Positions 1 to 6,000 of a stretch of DNA of 11,936 nucleotides are shown piece after piece (the first letter of the stretch is position 1; each line of letters begins with the position of its first letter). The position numbers and the translations under genes are program-made. The DNA lies in contig CAYFJO010000338.1 in assembly GCA_964343305.1 (NCBI GenBank), forward strand, positions 1 to 11,936. Reading direction: 5' to 3'. The notes under the pieces are model-generated. The model was not told the origin of the DNA. It saw nothing but the letters and a program-made list of their open reading frames with translations, and made no database searches. Origin of the DNA: CAYFJO01 sp964343305. Lineage in GTDB: Bacteria; Planctomycetota; Planctomycetia; Pirellulales; Pirellulaceae.

Positions 1-312
1 GTTCCCCAACTTGCCCCACGCGAAGGCGAATTGGCTGTGCAAGCACATACTTACGACAAATTCTACGGAACACATCTTGACCTGGCCCTGCGGAGCCTGA
101 ACGTCGACCGCTTGATGGTGACCGGCGTAACGACGGACGTGTGTGTCAACAGCACGATCATCTCGGCATCAACTCGCAACTATCGTGTCATCGCCGTGAC
201 AGACGGCATGGCGACAATTCACGATTATATCCACGACGCCTGCCTGCAGATTTGGGAAAACAAGTTCGCTCGGCTGGCCACGACGGCGGAACTGATTGAA
301 GAGATCGTTTGA
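1..312 (+). CDS. Isochorismatase-family cysteine hydrolase, C-terminal part (5' end outside window)
   Basis: The reading frame is open from base 1, so the N-terminal part, with the expected catalytic Asp, lies outside the window. The visible 103 residues match the C-terminal half of the isochorismatase-like hydrolase fold. They show the F-x-G-T-x-L-D-L-x-L-R segment and then the strand and nucleophile elbow VTGVTTDVCVNST, with the presumed catalytic Cys at codon 142-144. Family members hydrolyse amides or related bonds in small cytosolic metabolites (nicotinamide, ureidoacrylate, biuret, isochorismate); the substrate cannot be told here. By my alignment to RutB, the position of the usual catalytic Lys (six residues before the Phe of FYGT) is Ala (codon 43-45), while a Lys lies directly before that Phe. 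The TTG at 31 is internal to the domain and is not the real start. The gene converges on the membrane protein ending at 334. Confidence 0.85.
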   Translation, partial: VPQLAPREGELAVQAHTYDKFYGTHLDLALRSLNVDRLMVTGVTTDVCVNSTIISASTRNYRVIAVTDGMATIHDYIHDACLQIWENKFARLATTAELIEEIV

Positions 313-333
313 ACGCGTTGAGAAAGCGAGCGG

Positions 334-1170
334 CTAGAAGTCGTGGTGGATGACGTAGAATTCGTACGCCATCTTGGCCGGCCGAATGCCGAAAACGGTT
401 TTGGTAACCTTTGCAAGAGGCCGGTCACCCAAGCTTGCTTTCTCGACGGCAAGCAGTGATTCTTGTGCTGCCTTAGGAAAGAACTGAGCAAGAAATCTGT
501 CAGATGTATCGATCCCCGCATCGGTCAATAATCGCCGGGTCATCTCTTTCAACGCACTCGTCCCGCTGTGAACAAAATACAGTCGTGGTTCGTCCTGACG
601 TCGGCCGACGCGACGCGTTGGCTTGGCCGTGGACAAGTGACTTGCGTAGTCCAAGGTTGGCTTCTTTCGGTTGATGGCCGCCAGCTCAATCTCGAAAAAG
701 TCGAGTTGCCGCGCGTATTCTTTGACGCTAGTTGTTGTGAACTTGATTTCCCAACGTTCCCAAGCCGGAATCGTCGGTGGAGGCATCACATCTCCAATTT
801 CTAGCTCATCGTCGTCGTCCTCTTCCTCTCCATCTTCGGTAAATGAGTTGCCGATACCTTTCGTTTGTTCGATTGAAGCAGCGATGGCCGCCATGGCAAC
901 GGAAGCATCGGGTTGTGCGACGTCCGTCAGCTCGTTCTCCCTCGGCTCATCCAGCGCAGCCGATCCACTCGCCGCGGCCGGGGCTTCGCCCAAAGAAATC
1001 ACAGTTGGCATTCGTGAATCGCTGTAAATTCTGCGGCCTGCCACCAGAAGCAGCAAAAGCCCCGCAAAGAATGCAGCAATTGTAATTCCCGCGACGAGAC
1101 CTGCCGAAAGACGATCGTAATGGGAAACTTGTGTGGCAAACGCACGAGACTCATGTTTCATTGCGTTCAT
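334..1170 (-). CDS. Single-pass membrane protein of unknown function with acidic linker
   Basis: I do not recognise a named family. The 278-residue protein has a short N-terminal part, one strong hydrophobic segment at about residues 21-44 followed by Arg-Arg, an Ala-rich low-complexity stretch (about 60-105), a very acidic run (about 112-127) and a compact C-terminal domain (about 137-278) starting near WERWEIKF. The C-terminal domain is probably soluble; by the positive-inside rule the Arg-Arg after the membrane segment favours a cytoplasmic C-terminus, but this is weak. The frame is open upstream to 1311, but that part overlaps the C45 gene. I chose the ATG at 1170 because its A is also the last base of the upstream TAA stop (TAATG), which suggests translational coupling. 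No strong Shine-Dalgarno precedes it, only GAG eight bases away. A second ATG lies three codons in. Tight coupling suggests a job linked to the C45 hydrolase. Confidence 0.75.
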   Translation of the reverse strand: MNAMKHESRAFATQVSHYDRLSAGLVAGITIAAFFAGLLLLLVAGRRIYSDSRMPTVISLGEAPAAASGSAALDEPRENELTDVAQPDASVAMAAIAASIEQTKGIGNSFTEDGEEEDDDDELEIGDVMPPPTIPAWERWEIKFTTTSVKEYARQLDFFEIELAAINRKKPTLDYASHLSTAKPTRRVGRRQDEPRLYFVHSGTSALKEMTRRLLTDAGIDTSDRFLAQFFPKAAQESLLAVEKASLGDRPLAKVTKTVFGIRPAKMAYEFYVIHHDF

Positions 1171-2237
1171 TAGTTCAACTCGTAGATTTCGAAAGGGGAT
1201 TGGCAGGGGTTGCCTCGGCTGACGTGCATTCGGCCGGCCGCGGGTTCGATGATGACAGAGAACACGGTGGCCCAAAATCCATTGGTTGGATGGTCGTTTT
1301 CGTGGCGGCAAATGGATTTGGGATGCCCTGTGTGGTCGCTCAAGGCGGTCTTCATTTGTTCAATGTTGATTCTTGGCTGACCGTTCGCAATCAGGTTTCC
1401 GATTCGAGCCAGCCGCGGATGCGATTCGATCAGTTCGGGAAAGTCGTCGTTGATGGCGAACAGATCCGGATGCACGCAGTGATTCGTGTGCACCAAGACG
1501 CACCGATCATTGGGCCGAAGCACGTGGACGTTGTCGATGGTGACTTCCAAGTCAGCCGGACCCTGTGGTGTGATCATCATGATGTTTGCCGGAATGGCAC
1601 GCTCCGCACGGCTCACCGCGTGCACGGCCTTGTCGAGCGACGTCGCCTCGTAGATCCCGCGCAGTGTGAAATAGTGCGGCACTCCAACATCACGGCTGGG
1701 CGCAGGCAACGTATTCACACAAGTTCCGATACCTGCGTTGTTCATGCCCATGTAGGAAATCAAACCAGCTTGCGTGATCGTCATCAGTGCTGGCTTGCCG
1801 ATCGGTCGCCGAGTCAAGACGACAGTGAATGGATCAAGCGCCGGATCGGCATCCCAATTCTGTGCCACGGTTCCGAAGCCACTCTCCGCGCCGTCGCTTG
1901 CAACCGAAAACGCGGTGCAACCTTCCGCCGGCCGTTCGGTTAATTGATTGCGCACTTGCAGCAGCATCAGATCCTCCAGCGAGACACCAGACGCCGCCGA
2001 CACGCCGCGCAGCTCATCGAGCATGTCACTGTCGTACGCTTCAACGAATGGGATGCACTGGCGAGCAATCGACAACGCGCGTTCCCTGGACACGTTCACC
2101 GTCCTTTGCACCCGCTTCAGGGCGATTTCGGCAAAGCCACGGATTTCATCGCGAGCGGCTTCGCCAATTTGTTCACCCAACTGCGTCGGTGCACCGGAGA
2201 CGTCAATTTCTCGATAACGGGTCGGTCTGTTCGTCAT
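1170..2237 (-). CDS. C45-family autoproteolytic acyltransferase/hydrolase (penicillin acyltransferase-like)
   Basis: The 355-residue product resembles acyl-CoA:6-aminopenicillanic acid acyltransferases of the Ntn-hydrolase superfamily (MEROPS C45), a family of about 350-360 residues. The key signature is AEGCTAF, with Cys107 as the predicted nucleophile freed by self-cleavage after Gly106; the fungal enzyme cuts at Gly102/Cys103. A conserved AQNWD block follows at residues 125-129. Downstream come family-like segments: a GLISYMGMN-type Gly-rich strand, a long helical part, and a C-terminal RGNPCQSPFEIYEL stretch. Bacterial members are amide or peptide hydrolases or acyltransferases of mostly unknown substrate. 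No signal peptide is visible, so it is probably cytoplasmic. ATGs at 2282, 2255 and 2252 are in frame, but only the ATG at 2237 has a good Shine-Dalgarno (GGAG, six-base spacer). The gene is coupled through TAATG to the membrane protein downstream. Confidence 0.85.
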   Translation of the reverse strand: MTNRPTRYREIDVSGAPTQLGEQIGEAARDEIRGFAEIALKRVQRTVNVSRERALSIARQCIPFVEAYDSDMLDELRGVSAASGVSLEDLMLLQVRNQLTERPAEGCTAFSVASDGAESGFGTVAQNWDADPALDPFTVVLTRRPIGKPALMTITQAGLISYMGMNNAGIGTCVNTLPAPSRDVGVPHYFTLRGIYEATSLDKAVHAVSRAERAIPANIMMITPQGPADLEVTIDNVHVLRPNDRCVLVHTNHCVHPDLFAINDDFPELIESHPRLARIGNLIANGQPRINIEQMKTALSDHTGHPKSICRHENDHPTNGFWATVFSVIIEPAAGRMHVSRGNPCQSPFEIYELN

Positions 2238-2243
2238 TGGATT

Positions 2244-2247
2244 CTCC
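2244..2247 (-). promoter_or_regulatory. Ribosome binding site deciding the C45 hydrolase start
   Basis: On the minus strand GGAG lies six bases before the ATG at 2237. No comparable site precedes the in-frame ATGs at 2252, 2255 or 2282, so this site favours the shorter 355-residue protein, close to the usual family length. Confidence 0.6.
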
Positions 2248-2312
2248 GTCATCATGTTAAACGATTGAACTGGCCATTTCACTGCGAATTATTCACATGT
2301 TAGCCCGGCAAT

Positions 2313-2386
2313 TCTCAGCGAACTCAGCGCCTCTGCATTCTAAAGAGAAGAAGAGTGGAAACGCAGAGGCGCGGAGAACGCGGAGA
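2313..2386. repeat. Imperfect inverted repeat between divergent genes
   Basis: The arms 2313-2339 and 2360-2386 pair over 27 positions with 22 matches around a 20-base purine-rich loop. The core is GCAGAGGCGC against GCGCCTCTGC. It lies between the C45 hydrolase (minus) and the dehydrogenase (plus), and its right arm carries GGAG at 2382-2385, ten bases before the dehydrogenase ATG at 2396. The purine-biased sequence resembles dispersed non-coding repeats I associate with planctomycete and related genomes; that link is from memory, not a search. Confidence 0.7.
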
Positions 2387-2395
2387 TGAAAGAGC

Positions 2396-3412
2396 ATGTC
2401 CGATGTGCTACACTTGCCGTCCACGTACTTCAGATTTGAAAAGGAAACTGCCTTGTTAGCTGGTGAGATCTACGAACCGAAGAGGATTCGATTGATTGAT
2501 GTTGAAGAGCCTGATTTAAATGACGGCGAAGGGGACATCATCTTTCAACCGGAATTGGGGTGCTTGTGTGGCTCGGACATGCTCTTCTTTGAAGCGGACT
2601 ATCCTGAGTTTCCCGTCAAGGTCGGCCATACTTTGCACGAGCTGATCGGCACGGTTACGGCCACCAGCGGCACGCGATTCAAGGCGGGTGACAAAGTACT
2701 TTGCGTGCCGGAAAACCAGGAAGGATTGTTCGAGCGATTTCGTGTTTCCGAGACGCGGGCCATTCCACTTGATCCGCGACCGAAGCGTGAAGATGCGTTG
2801 ATGGCGCAGCCGCTGGGCACGGTTCTGCACGCGTTGCGGAAACTGCCCAATCTGTTGGGTCAGCGTGTGGTCGTCGTCGGACAAGGTCCGATTGGCCAGT
2901 TGTTCGTTGGTTCGTTGCGAAACCTCGGCGCGCGTCAGATCATCGCCATCGACAAATTGCCGGAGCGGTTAGAAGTCAGTTCGCGAATGGGCGCGACGTC
3001 GATGGTCGACGCTTCGAGTGAGGACCCGGTCGAGGCGGTTCGACGGATTACAGACGGTAACATGGCCGATGTGGTGGTTGAGGCGGTTGGTCATCGGGAA
3101 CAAGCACTGAATTTATGCATCGACTTGTGTCGGCGAAGCGGCACGATCTTGTTCTTCGGCGTGCCGACCAAGGTGTTCGATGGCATCCGGTTTTATGACT
3201 TGATGGTCAAGAGTATTAACATTCAAACCACGGTCAATCCGGATTTCGATCTCGATTTTCCGCTGGCGATGCAGTGGATTGCCGAAAGACGAATCGACGT
3301 CTCGCCGATCATCACGCATCGGTTTCCGTTGGAGCAGTTGCAAGATGCGTTCGACCTGTTTCTCGCACGCGGCGACGGCGTGCTGAAGCCGCTGATTTGT
3401 TTTCCTTCGTAG
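2396..3412 (+). CDS. Zinc-type medium-chain alcohol dehydrogenase (MDR superfamily)
   Basis: This 338-residue protein has the two-domain layout of zinc-dependent NAD(P)-linked dehydrogenases of the sorbitol/threonine dehydrogenase branch. The catalytic domain shows LCGSD (Cys58, zinc ligand) and HTLHELIGTV, where His81-Glu82 fit the usual His-Glu pair. The AQPLGTVLHAL segment at 137-147 corresponds to the usual EPL segment but has Gln138 where Glu is normal. The structural-zinc loop with four Cys is absent; residues 103-117 are short. The Rossmann domain carries GQGPIG (162-167) and Asp186 at the end of the second strand, which favours NAD over NADP. The substrate is unknown. The start at 2396 has GGAG ten bases upstream inside the inverted repeat. 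The gene diverges from the C45 hydrolase and is followed at its stop codon by another palindromic repeat, which may end transcription. Confidence 0.88.
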   Translation: MSDVLHLPSTYFRFEKETALLAGEIYEPKRIRLIDVEEPDLNDGEGDIIFQPELGCLCGSDMLFFEADYPEFPVKVGHTLHELIGTVTATSGTRFKAGDKVLCVPENQEGLFERFRVSETRAIPLDPRPKREDALMAQPLGTVLHALRKLPNLLGQRVVVVGQGPIGQLFVGSLRNLGARQIIAIDKLPERLEVSSRMGATSMVDASSEDPVEAVRRITDGNMADVVVEAVGHREQALNLCIDLCRRSGTILFFGVPTKVFDGIRFYDLMVKSINIQTTVNPDFDLDFPLAMQWIAERRIDVSPIITHRFPLEQLQDAFDLFLARGDGVLKPLICFPS

Positions 3413-3469
3413 GACAGATTGCCAATCCGTCCATTTCATTGGCCAGATGGACGGATTAGCAATCCGTCC
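3412..3469. repeat. Palindromic repeat just after the dehydrogenase stop
   Basis: Arms 3412-3434 and 3447-3469 match at 21 of 23 positions around a 12-base loop, so RNA from either strand could form a long hairpin. The core is GGACGGATT-x-GCAATCCGTCC. It begins on the last base of the dehydrogenase stop codon, so it may act as a terminator or RNA-stabilising structure, though no T-run follows. When translated by chance, such sequence yields RIANPS and TDWQSV strings, which I recall as a sign of a repeat dispersed in planctomycete genomes. Confidence 0.8.
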
Positions 3470-3585
3470 CACAGTGCTTAACGAGTGGGTCGAGTTTGCC
3501 GGTAGCAACAATAATTCTCGATGTGATCCCACTCTTTGTCCGAAAGCATTGGTAGATTCCCGGATGACATGTGCGCCCCAACCGC

Positions 3586-3591
3586 AAAGGA
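3586..3591 (+). promoter_or_regulatory. Ribosome binding site deciding the methyltransferase-like start
   Basis: AAAGGA lies seven bases before the ATG at 3599. The earlier in-frame starts, TTG 3536 and ATG 3569, have no comparable site. The predicted protein then begins just before its first helix. Confidence 0.6.
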
Positions 3592-3598
3592 ATGCGAA

Positions 3599-4159
3599 AT
3601 GGCCGCTGCTAGCTTCTTGCAATATGTACGCCTTGCCTACTTTTCCAAGCCCGCCAGTGAGCGGCCTATCTATCGTGCCATCCGGCGGCTGAAGGCCAAA
3701 TCGATCATCGAAATGGGGGTCGGCATGGGCGAGCGGTCTAAACGGCTGATCCAAGTTGCCCAGCGATACAGTGGCGACAGCCAGATTCGATTCACAGCCG
3801 TGGACCTGTTCGAAGCACGAGAGGCTCACGATCCTGGATGGACGGTAAAACGCGCGCATCGCGTGCTCACGTCACACGGCGCGAAGGTCCAAGTGGTTCC
3901 GGGCGATCCGTTTTCCGCGCTGTCACGAACGGCCAATGCACTGAAGAATGTCGATCTCGTCGTGATTGGTGCCGACCAAGACGACGATTCGTTGGCTCAA
4001 GCCTGGTTCTATGTGCCGCGAATTCTGCATGAAGGCTCTCGTGTTTTCCGAGAAGTGGAAGACTTGAAACGAGGAAGACCGGGGTTTGAGGTGCTGGATT
4101 TCAACGCTGTCGAACAACTGGCTGGTGGATCGACGCAGGAAATGCGACGAGCCGCGTAA
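3599..4159 (+). CDS. Small class I SAM-methyltransferase-like Rossmann protein
   Basis: The product is 186 residues from the ATG at 3599. It contains a clear nucleotide-binding Rossmann start, SIIEMGVGMGERSKRL, matching methyltransferase motif I (E-x-G-x-G-x-G) at about residues 34-45. A second strand ends in an acid (FTAVDLFEA), and a later strand reads DLVVIGADQDD, in the place of motif IV. This suggests SAM binding, but I see no substrate signature and the protein is short, so catalysis is not certain. It may be a degenerate family member. The frame stays open back to TTG 3536 (207 residues) with an ATG at 3569, but only 3599 has a strong ribosome site. It lies downstream of the dehydrogenase on the same strand, separated by 186 bases that include a hairpin repeat, so it is probably transcribed separately. 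A second palindromic repeat follows the stop. Confidence 0.7.
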   Translation: MAAASFLQYVRLAYFSKPASERPIYRAIRRLKAKSIIEMGVGMGERSKRLIQVAQRYSGDSQIRFTAVDLFEAREAHDPGWTVKRAHRVLTSHGAKVQVVPGDPFSALSRTANALKNVDLVVIGADQDDDSLAQAWFYVPRILHEGSRVFREVEDLKRGRPGFEVLDFNAVEQLAGGSTQEMRRAA

Positions 4160-4165
4160 AGATGT

Positions 4166-4240
4166 GTGGGTCAGGCTCTGCATGACGAAAGATGCTCGTC
4201 AGAATTCAAGCTTGTCTGCGTCAGGCAGAGCCTGACCTAC
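4166..4240. repeat. Palindromic repeat after the methyltransferase-like gene
   Basis: Arms 4166-4187 and 4219-4240 match at 20 of 22 positions around a 31-base loop. The core is GTCAGGCTCTGC against GCAGAGCCTGAC. A smaller alternative stem (GACGA at 4184-4188 with TCGTC at 4196-4200) lies at the edge of the loop. It starts six bases after the upstream stop codon and could end transcription or be a mobile non-coding repeat. It is unrelated in sequence to the repeat at 3412-3469. Confidence 0.75.
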
Positions 4241-4291
4241 AAGTCTGACATTCCGCGCGCCGAGTTGTCGCCCCAGACGCAAGGGGCGTAT

Positions 4292-4306
4292 ATGATGGAA
4301 AGGTAA
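4292..4306 (+). other. Possible four-codon leader ORF upstream of the kinase
   Basis: ATG-ATG-GAA-AGG-TAA is preceded by AAGGGG with a five-base spacer, a better ribosome site than any at the kinase start. It is in the same frame as the kinase and ends 21 bases before the TTG at 4328. It may be chance, or a leader that feeds translation into the kinase by reinitiation. Confidence 0.25.
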
Positions 4307-4339
4307 GCACTTGCCTCCATCACCGGTTTGAGCAATTCC

Positions 4340-5992
4340 ATGCGTGGGCCTCATTTTGATTCGAAAACCGCCGGGCCGAACGACTCGACGATCGACGCCC
4401 CTTCACCTGTTGGCGAGTCCAAGGGCAGCAAAGGGTCAGGAGTTCGGTTTGCAGACGATAGTTCTAAGGATTTAAAGTCCGAGATCAATCTCGTGTTGCG
4501 GCGGCGGGTGCGGATTACCGCCACGATGATGTCCATCGCTTTCAGCGCGTTTCTGATTTGGCATGCCGGCACGTTTGTCGTCACCGCGGATCAGAGTGGC
4601 TGGCCACTGATTACTGTCCACTTACTCGTCACTGCTGCTCTGATTGCGTGTTCGGTGTTTCTTTACGAACGACGTGATTTGTCGACGGCGATGCTGCGTG
4701 GCCAAGAGATCTGCATCTTTGCGCTAGCCGCGGCGTTTCTGATGTTCTGGTACTACGACTACATCGCGTGGAATTCGCGCACCTATCGGTTCGTGCCCGA
4801 TATCGAAGGCACCTGGCTGATGTTGATCTTTGTCTATGCCTTGTTCATTCCCAACAATTGGCAGCGGGCGGCGATCGCAATTGGTGTGCTGGCACTGCTT
4901 CCGTTGACATTGACCGTTCTGATGGCCAACTTCCATCCGGATTGTCAACTCGCGGACAATTTGACTTTGACGTTCTATTCCCAGTTGGCGTTGAAGATGA
5001 TCATCGCGGCGGTCACCGCCATCGTGGCCGTACAGACGATCAACACTTTGCGCCGCGAGGTTTATGAAGCCCGGCAGCTTGGTCAGTACAAGTTGGTCGC
5101 AAAAATCGGGGCGGGTGGCATGGGCGAAGTTTTCCTCGCCGAGCACCAGATGATGAAACGGCCATGTGCCATCAAGATGATTCGTCCCGAAAAGGCCGGC
5201 GATCCCAAAACACTGGCTCGTTTTGAGCAAGAAGTGCAAACGATCGCTCAGCTTTCCCACTGGAACAACATCGACATCTTCGACTATGGCCGTGCCGATG
5301 ACGGGACGTTCTATTATGTCATGGAGTTTCTGCCGGGACTCGACTTGAAACAGATCGTGGATAAACATGGTCCGATGCCGCCCGAGCGCGTGATCTTTTT
5401 GTTGCGGCAAATCTGCGACGCGTTGAACGAAGCACACGGCATCGGCCTGATCCATCGCGATATCAAACCCGGAAACATCATCGCCGCCGACCGCGGTGGA
5501 TTGTTTGACATCGCGAAACTGCTGGATTTCGGGCTGGCGAGACCCTCGAAGGAATTTGAATCCGCCGCCAGGACAGACGATGGCAGCGTGAGCGGTTCGC
5601 CGGCATACATGTCACCCGAACAAGTGAATAACGACGACGATTCAGATGAACGCAGCGACATTTATGCTCTGGGCACGGTCGCCTATTTCCTGCTGACAGG
5701 CCGACCGCCTTTCGACGACATCAATCCAGTCAAGGTGATGATGTCGCACGTCGACGTCAGTCCGCAATCCGTGCAGGAACTGAATGCGAACGTGCCCGAC
5801 GACTTGTCGACGGTTGTGATGCGTTGCTTGGAGAAGAAGCCAAATGCACGTTTTCAGTCCGTAATGGACCTGAAGCAGGCGCTGGAGGAGTGCCGCCACG
5901 CAGAGCTGTGGTCGTTCGAAACGGCCGCCAAGTGGTGGCGGTCGGCGGGCTCCAGTCAAACTTCCGAAGTTTTCAAGACTTCGGAAGTATAG
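4340..5992 (+). CDS. Serine/threonine protein kinase with N-terminal six-segment membrane domain
   Basis: The 550-residue protein is a Hanks-type kinase in reverse order to classical PknB. A charged N-terminus (1-57) is followed by about six membrane segments (near 58-81, 88-108, 123-144, 157-171, 175-196, 212-236), then the kinase domain (about 250-525). All core motifs are intact: Gly loop G-A-G-G-M-G at 257-262, ATP-binding Lys279 in CAIKM, helix-C Glu in RFEQEVQ, HRDIKPGN with catalytic Asp374, DFG with Asp396, and the SPEQ substrate-binding motif. It should be active at the inner face of the cytoplasmic membrane, with the membrane part as a possible sensor; the ligand is unknown. ATG 4340 is chosen over TTG 4328, which would add four residues; neither has a clear ribosome site. 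The C-terminal tail repeats TSEV because a hairpin sequence is translated there. It converges on the propeller gene. Confidence 0.9.
   Translation: MRGPHFDSKTAGPNDSTIDAPSPVGESKGSKGSGVRFADDSSKDLKSEINLVLRRRVRITATMMSIAFSAFLIWHAGTFVVTADQSGWPLITVHLLVTAALIACSVFLYERRDLSTAMLRGQEICIFALAAAFLMFWYYDYIAWNSRTYRFVPDIEGTWLMLIFVYALFIPNNWQRAAIAIGVLALLPLTLTVLMANFHPDCQLADNLTLTFYSQLALKMIIAAVTAIVAVQTINTLRREVYEARQLGQYKLVAKIGAGGMGEVFLAEHQMMKRPCAIKMIRPEKAGDPKTLARFEQEVQTIAQLSHWNNIDIFDYGRADDGTFYYVMEFLPGLDLKQIVDKHGPMPPERVIFLLRQICDALNEAHGIGLIHRDIKPGNIIAADRGGLFDIAKLLDFGLARPSKEFESAARTDDGSVSGSPAYMSPEQVNNDDDSDERSDIYALGTVAYFLLTGRPPFDDINPVKVMMSHVDVSPQSVQELNANVPDDLSTVVMRCLEKKPNARFQSVMDLKQALEECRHAELWSFETAAKWWRSAGSSQTSEVFKTSEV
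5960..5988. terminator. Hairpin at the convergent junction, inside the kinase 3' end
   Basis: Perfect 10-base arms 5960-5969 and 5979-5988 surround a 9-base loop, ending one base before the kinase stop codon. The next gene on the opposite strand stops at 6001, so the structure could serve as a terminator for both strands, although there is no strong T-run. Each half with its flanking base (ACTTC-C-GAAGT and ACTTC-G-GAAGT) is itself nearly palindromic, so it may also be a small tandem repeat. It encodes the TSEV-FK-TSEV tail. Confidence 0.5.
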
Positions 5993-6000
5993 CTGTCGAC

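Noticed and set aside
671..1027. Serine-rich plus-strand ORF
   Set aside because: The Ser run is the reverse of the Asp/Glu codons in the acidic linker of the minus-strand membrane protein.
1131..1943. 270-codon plus-strand ORF
   Set aside because: Lies wholly over the C45 hydrolase and membrane protein genes on the other strand, whose motifs are clear; its translation is rich in Arg/His/Val with no recognisable domain.
3412..3469. CRISPR-like repeat/spacer unit
   Set aside because: Only two arms in inverted orientation; no direct repeat array, spacers of even length, or cas genes.
3113..3859. 248-codon minus-strand ORF across the dehydrogenase end and the methyltransferase-like gene
   Set aside because: Overlaps two better-supported genes and runs through the palindromic repeat; it is open by chance and contains the repeat-derived RIANPS and TDWQSV strings.
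4724..5455. 243-codon minus-strand ORF
   Set aside because: Antisense shadow of the kinase, which carries every catalytic motif.
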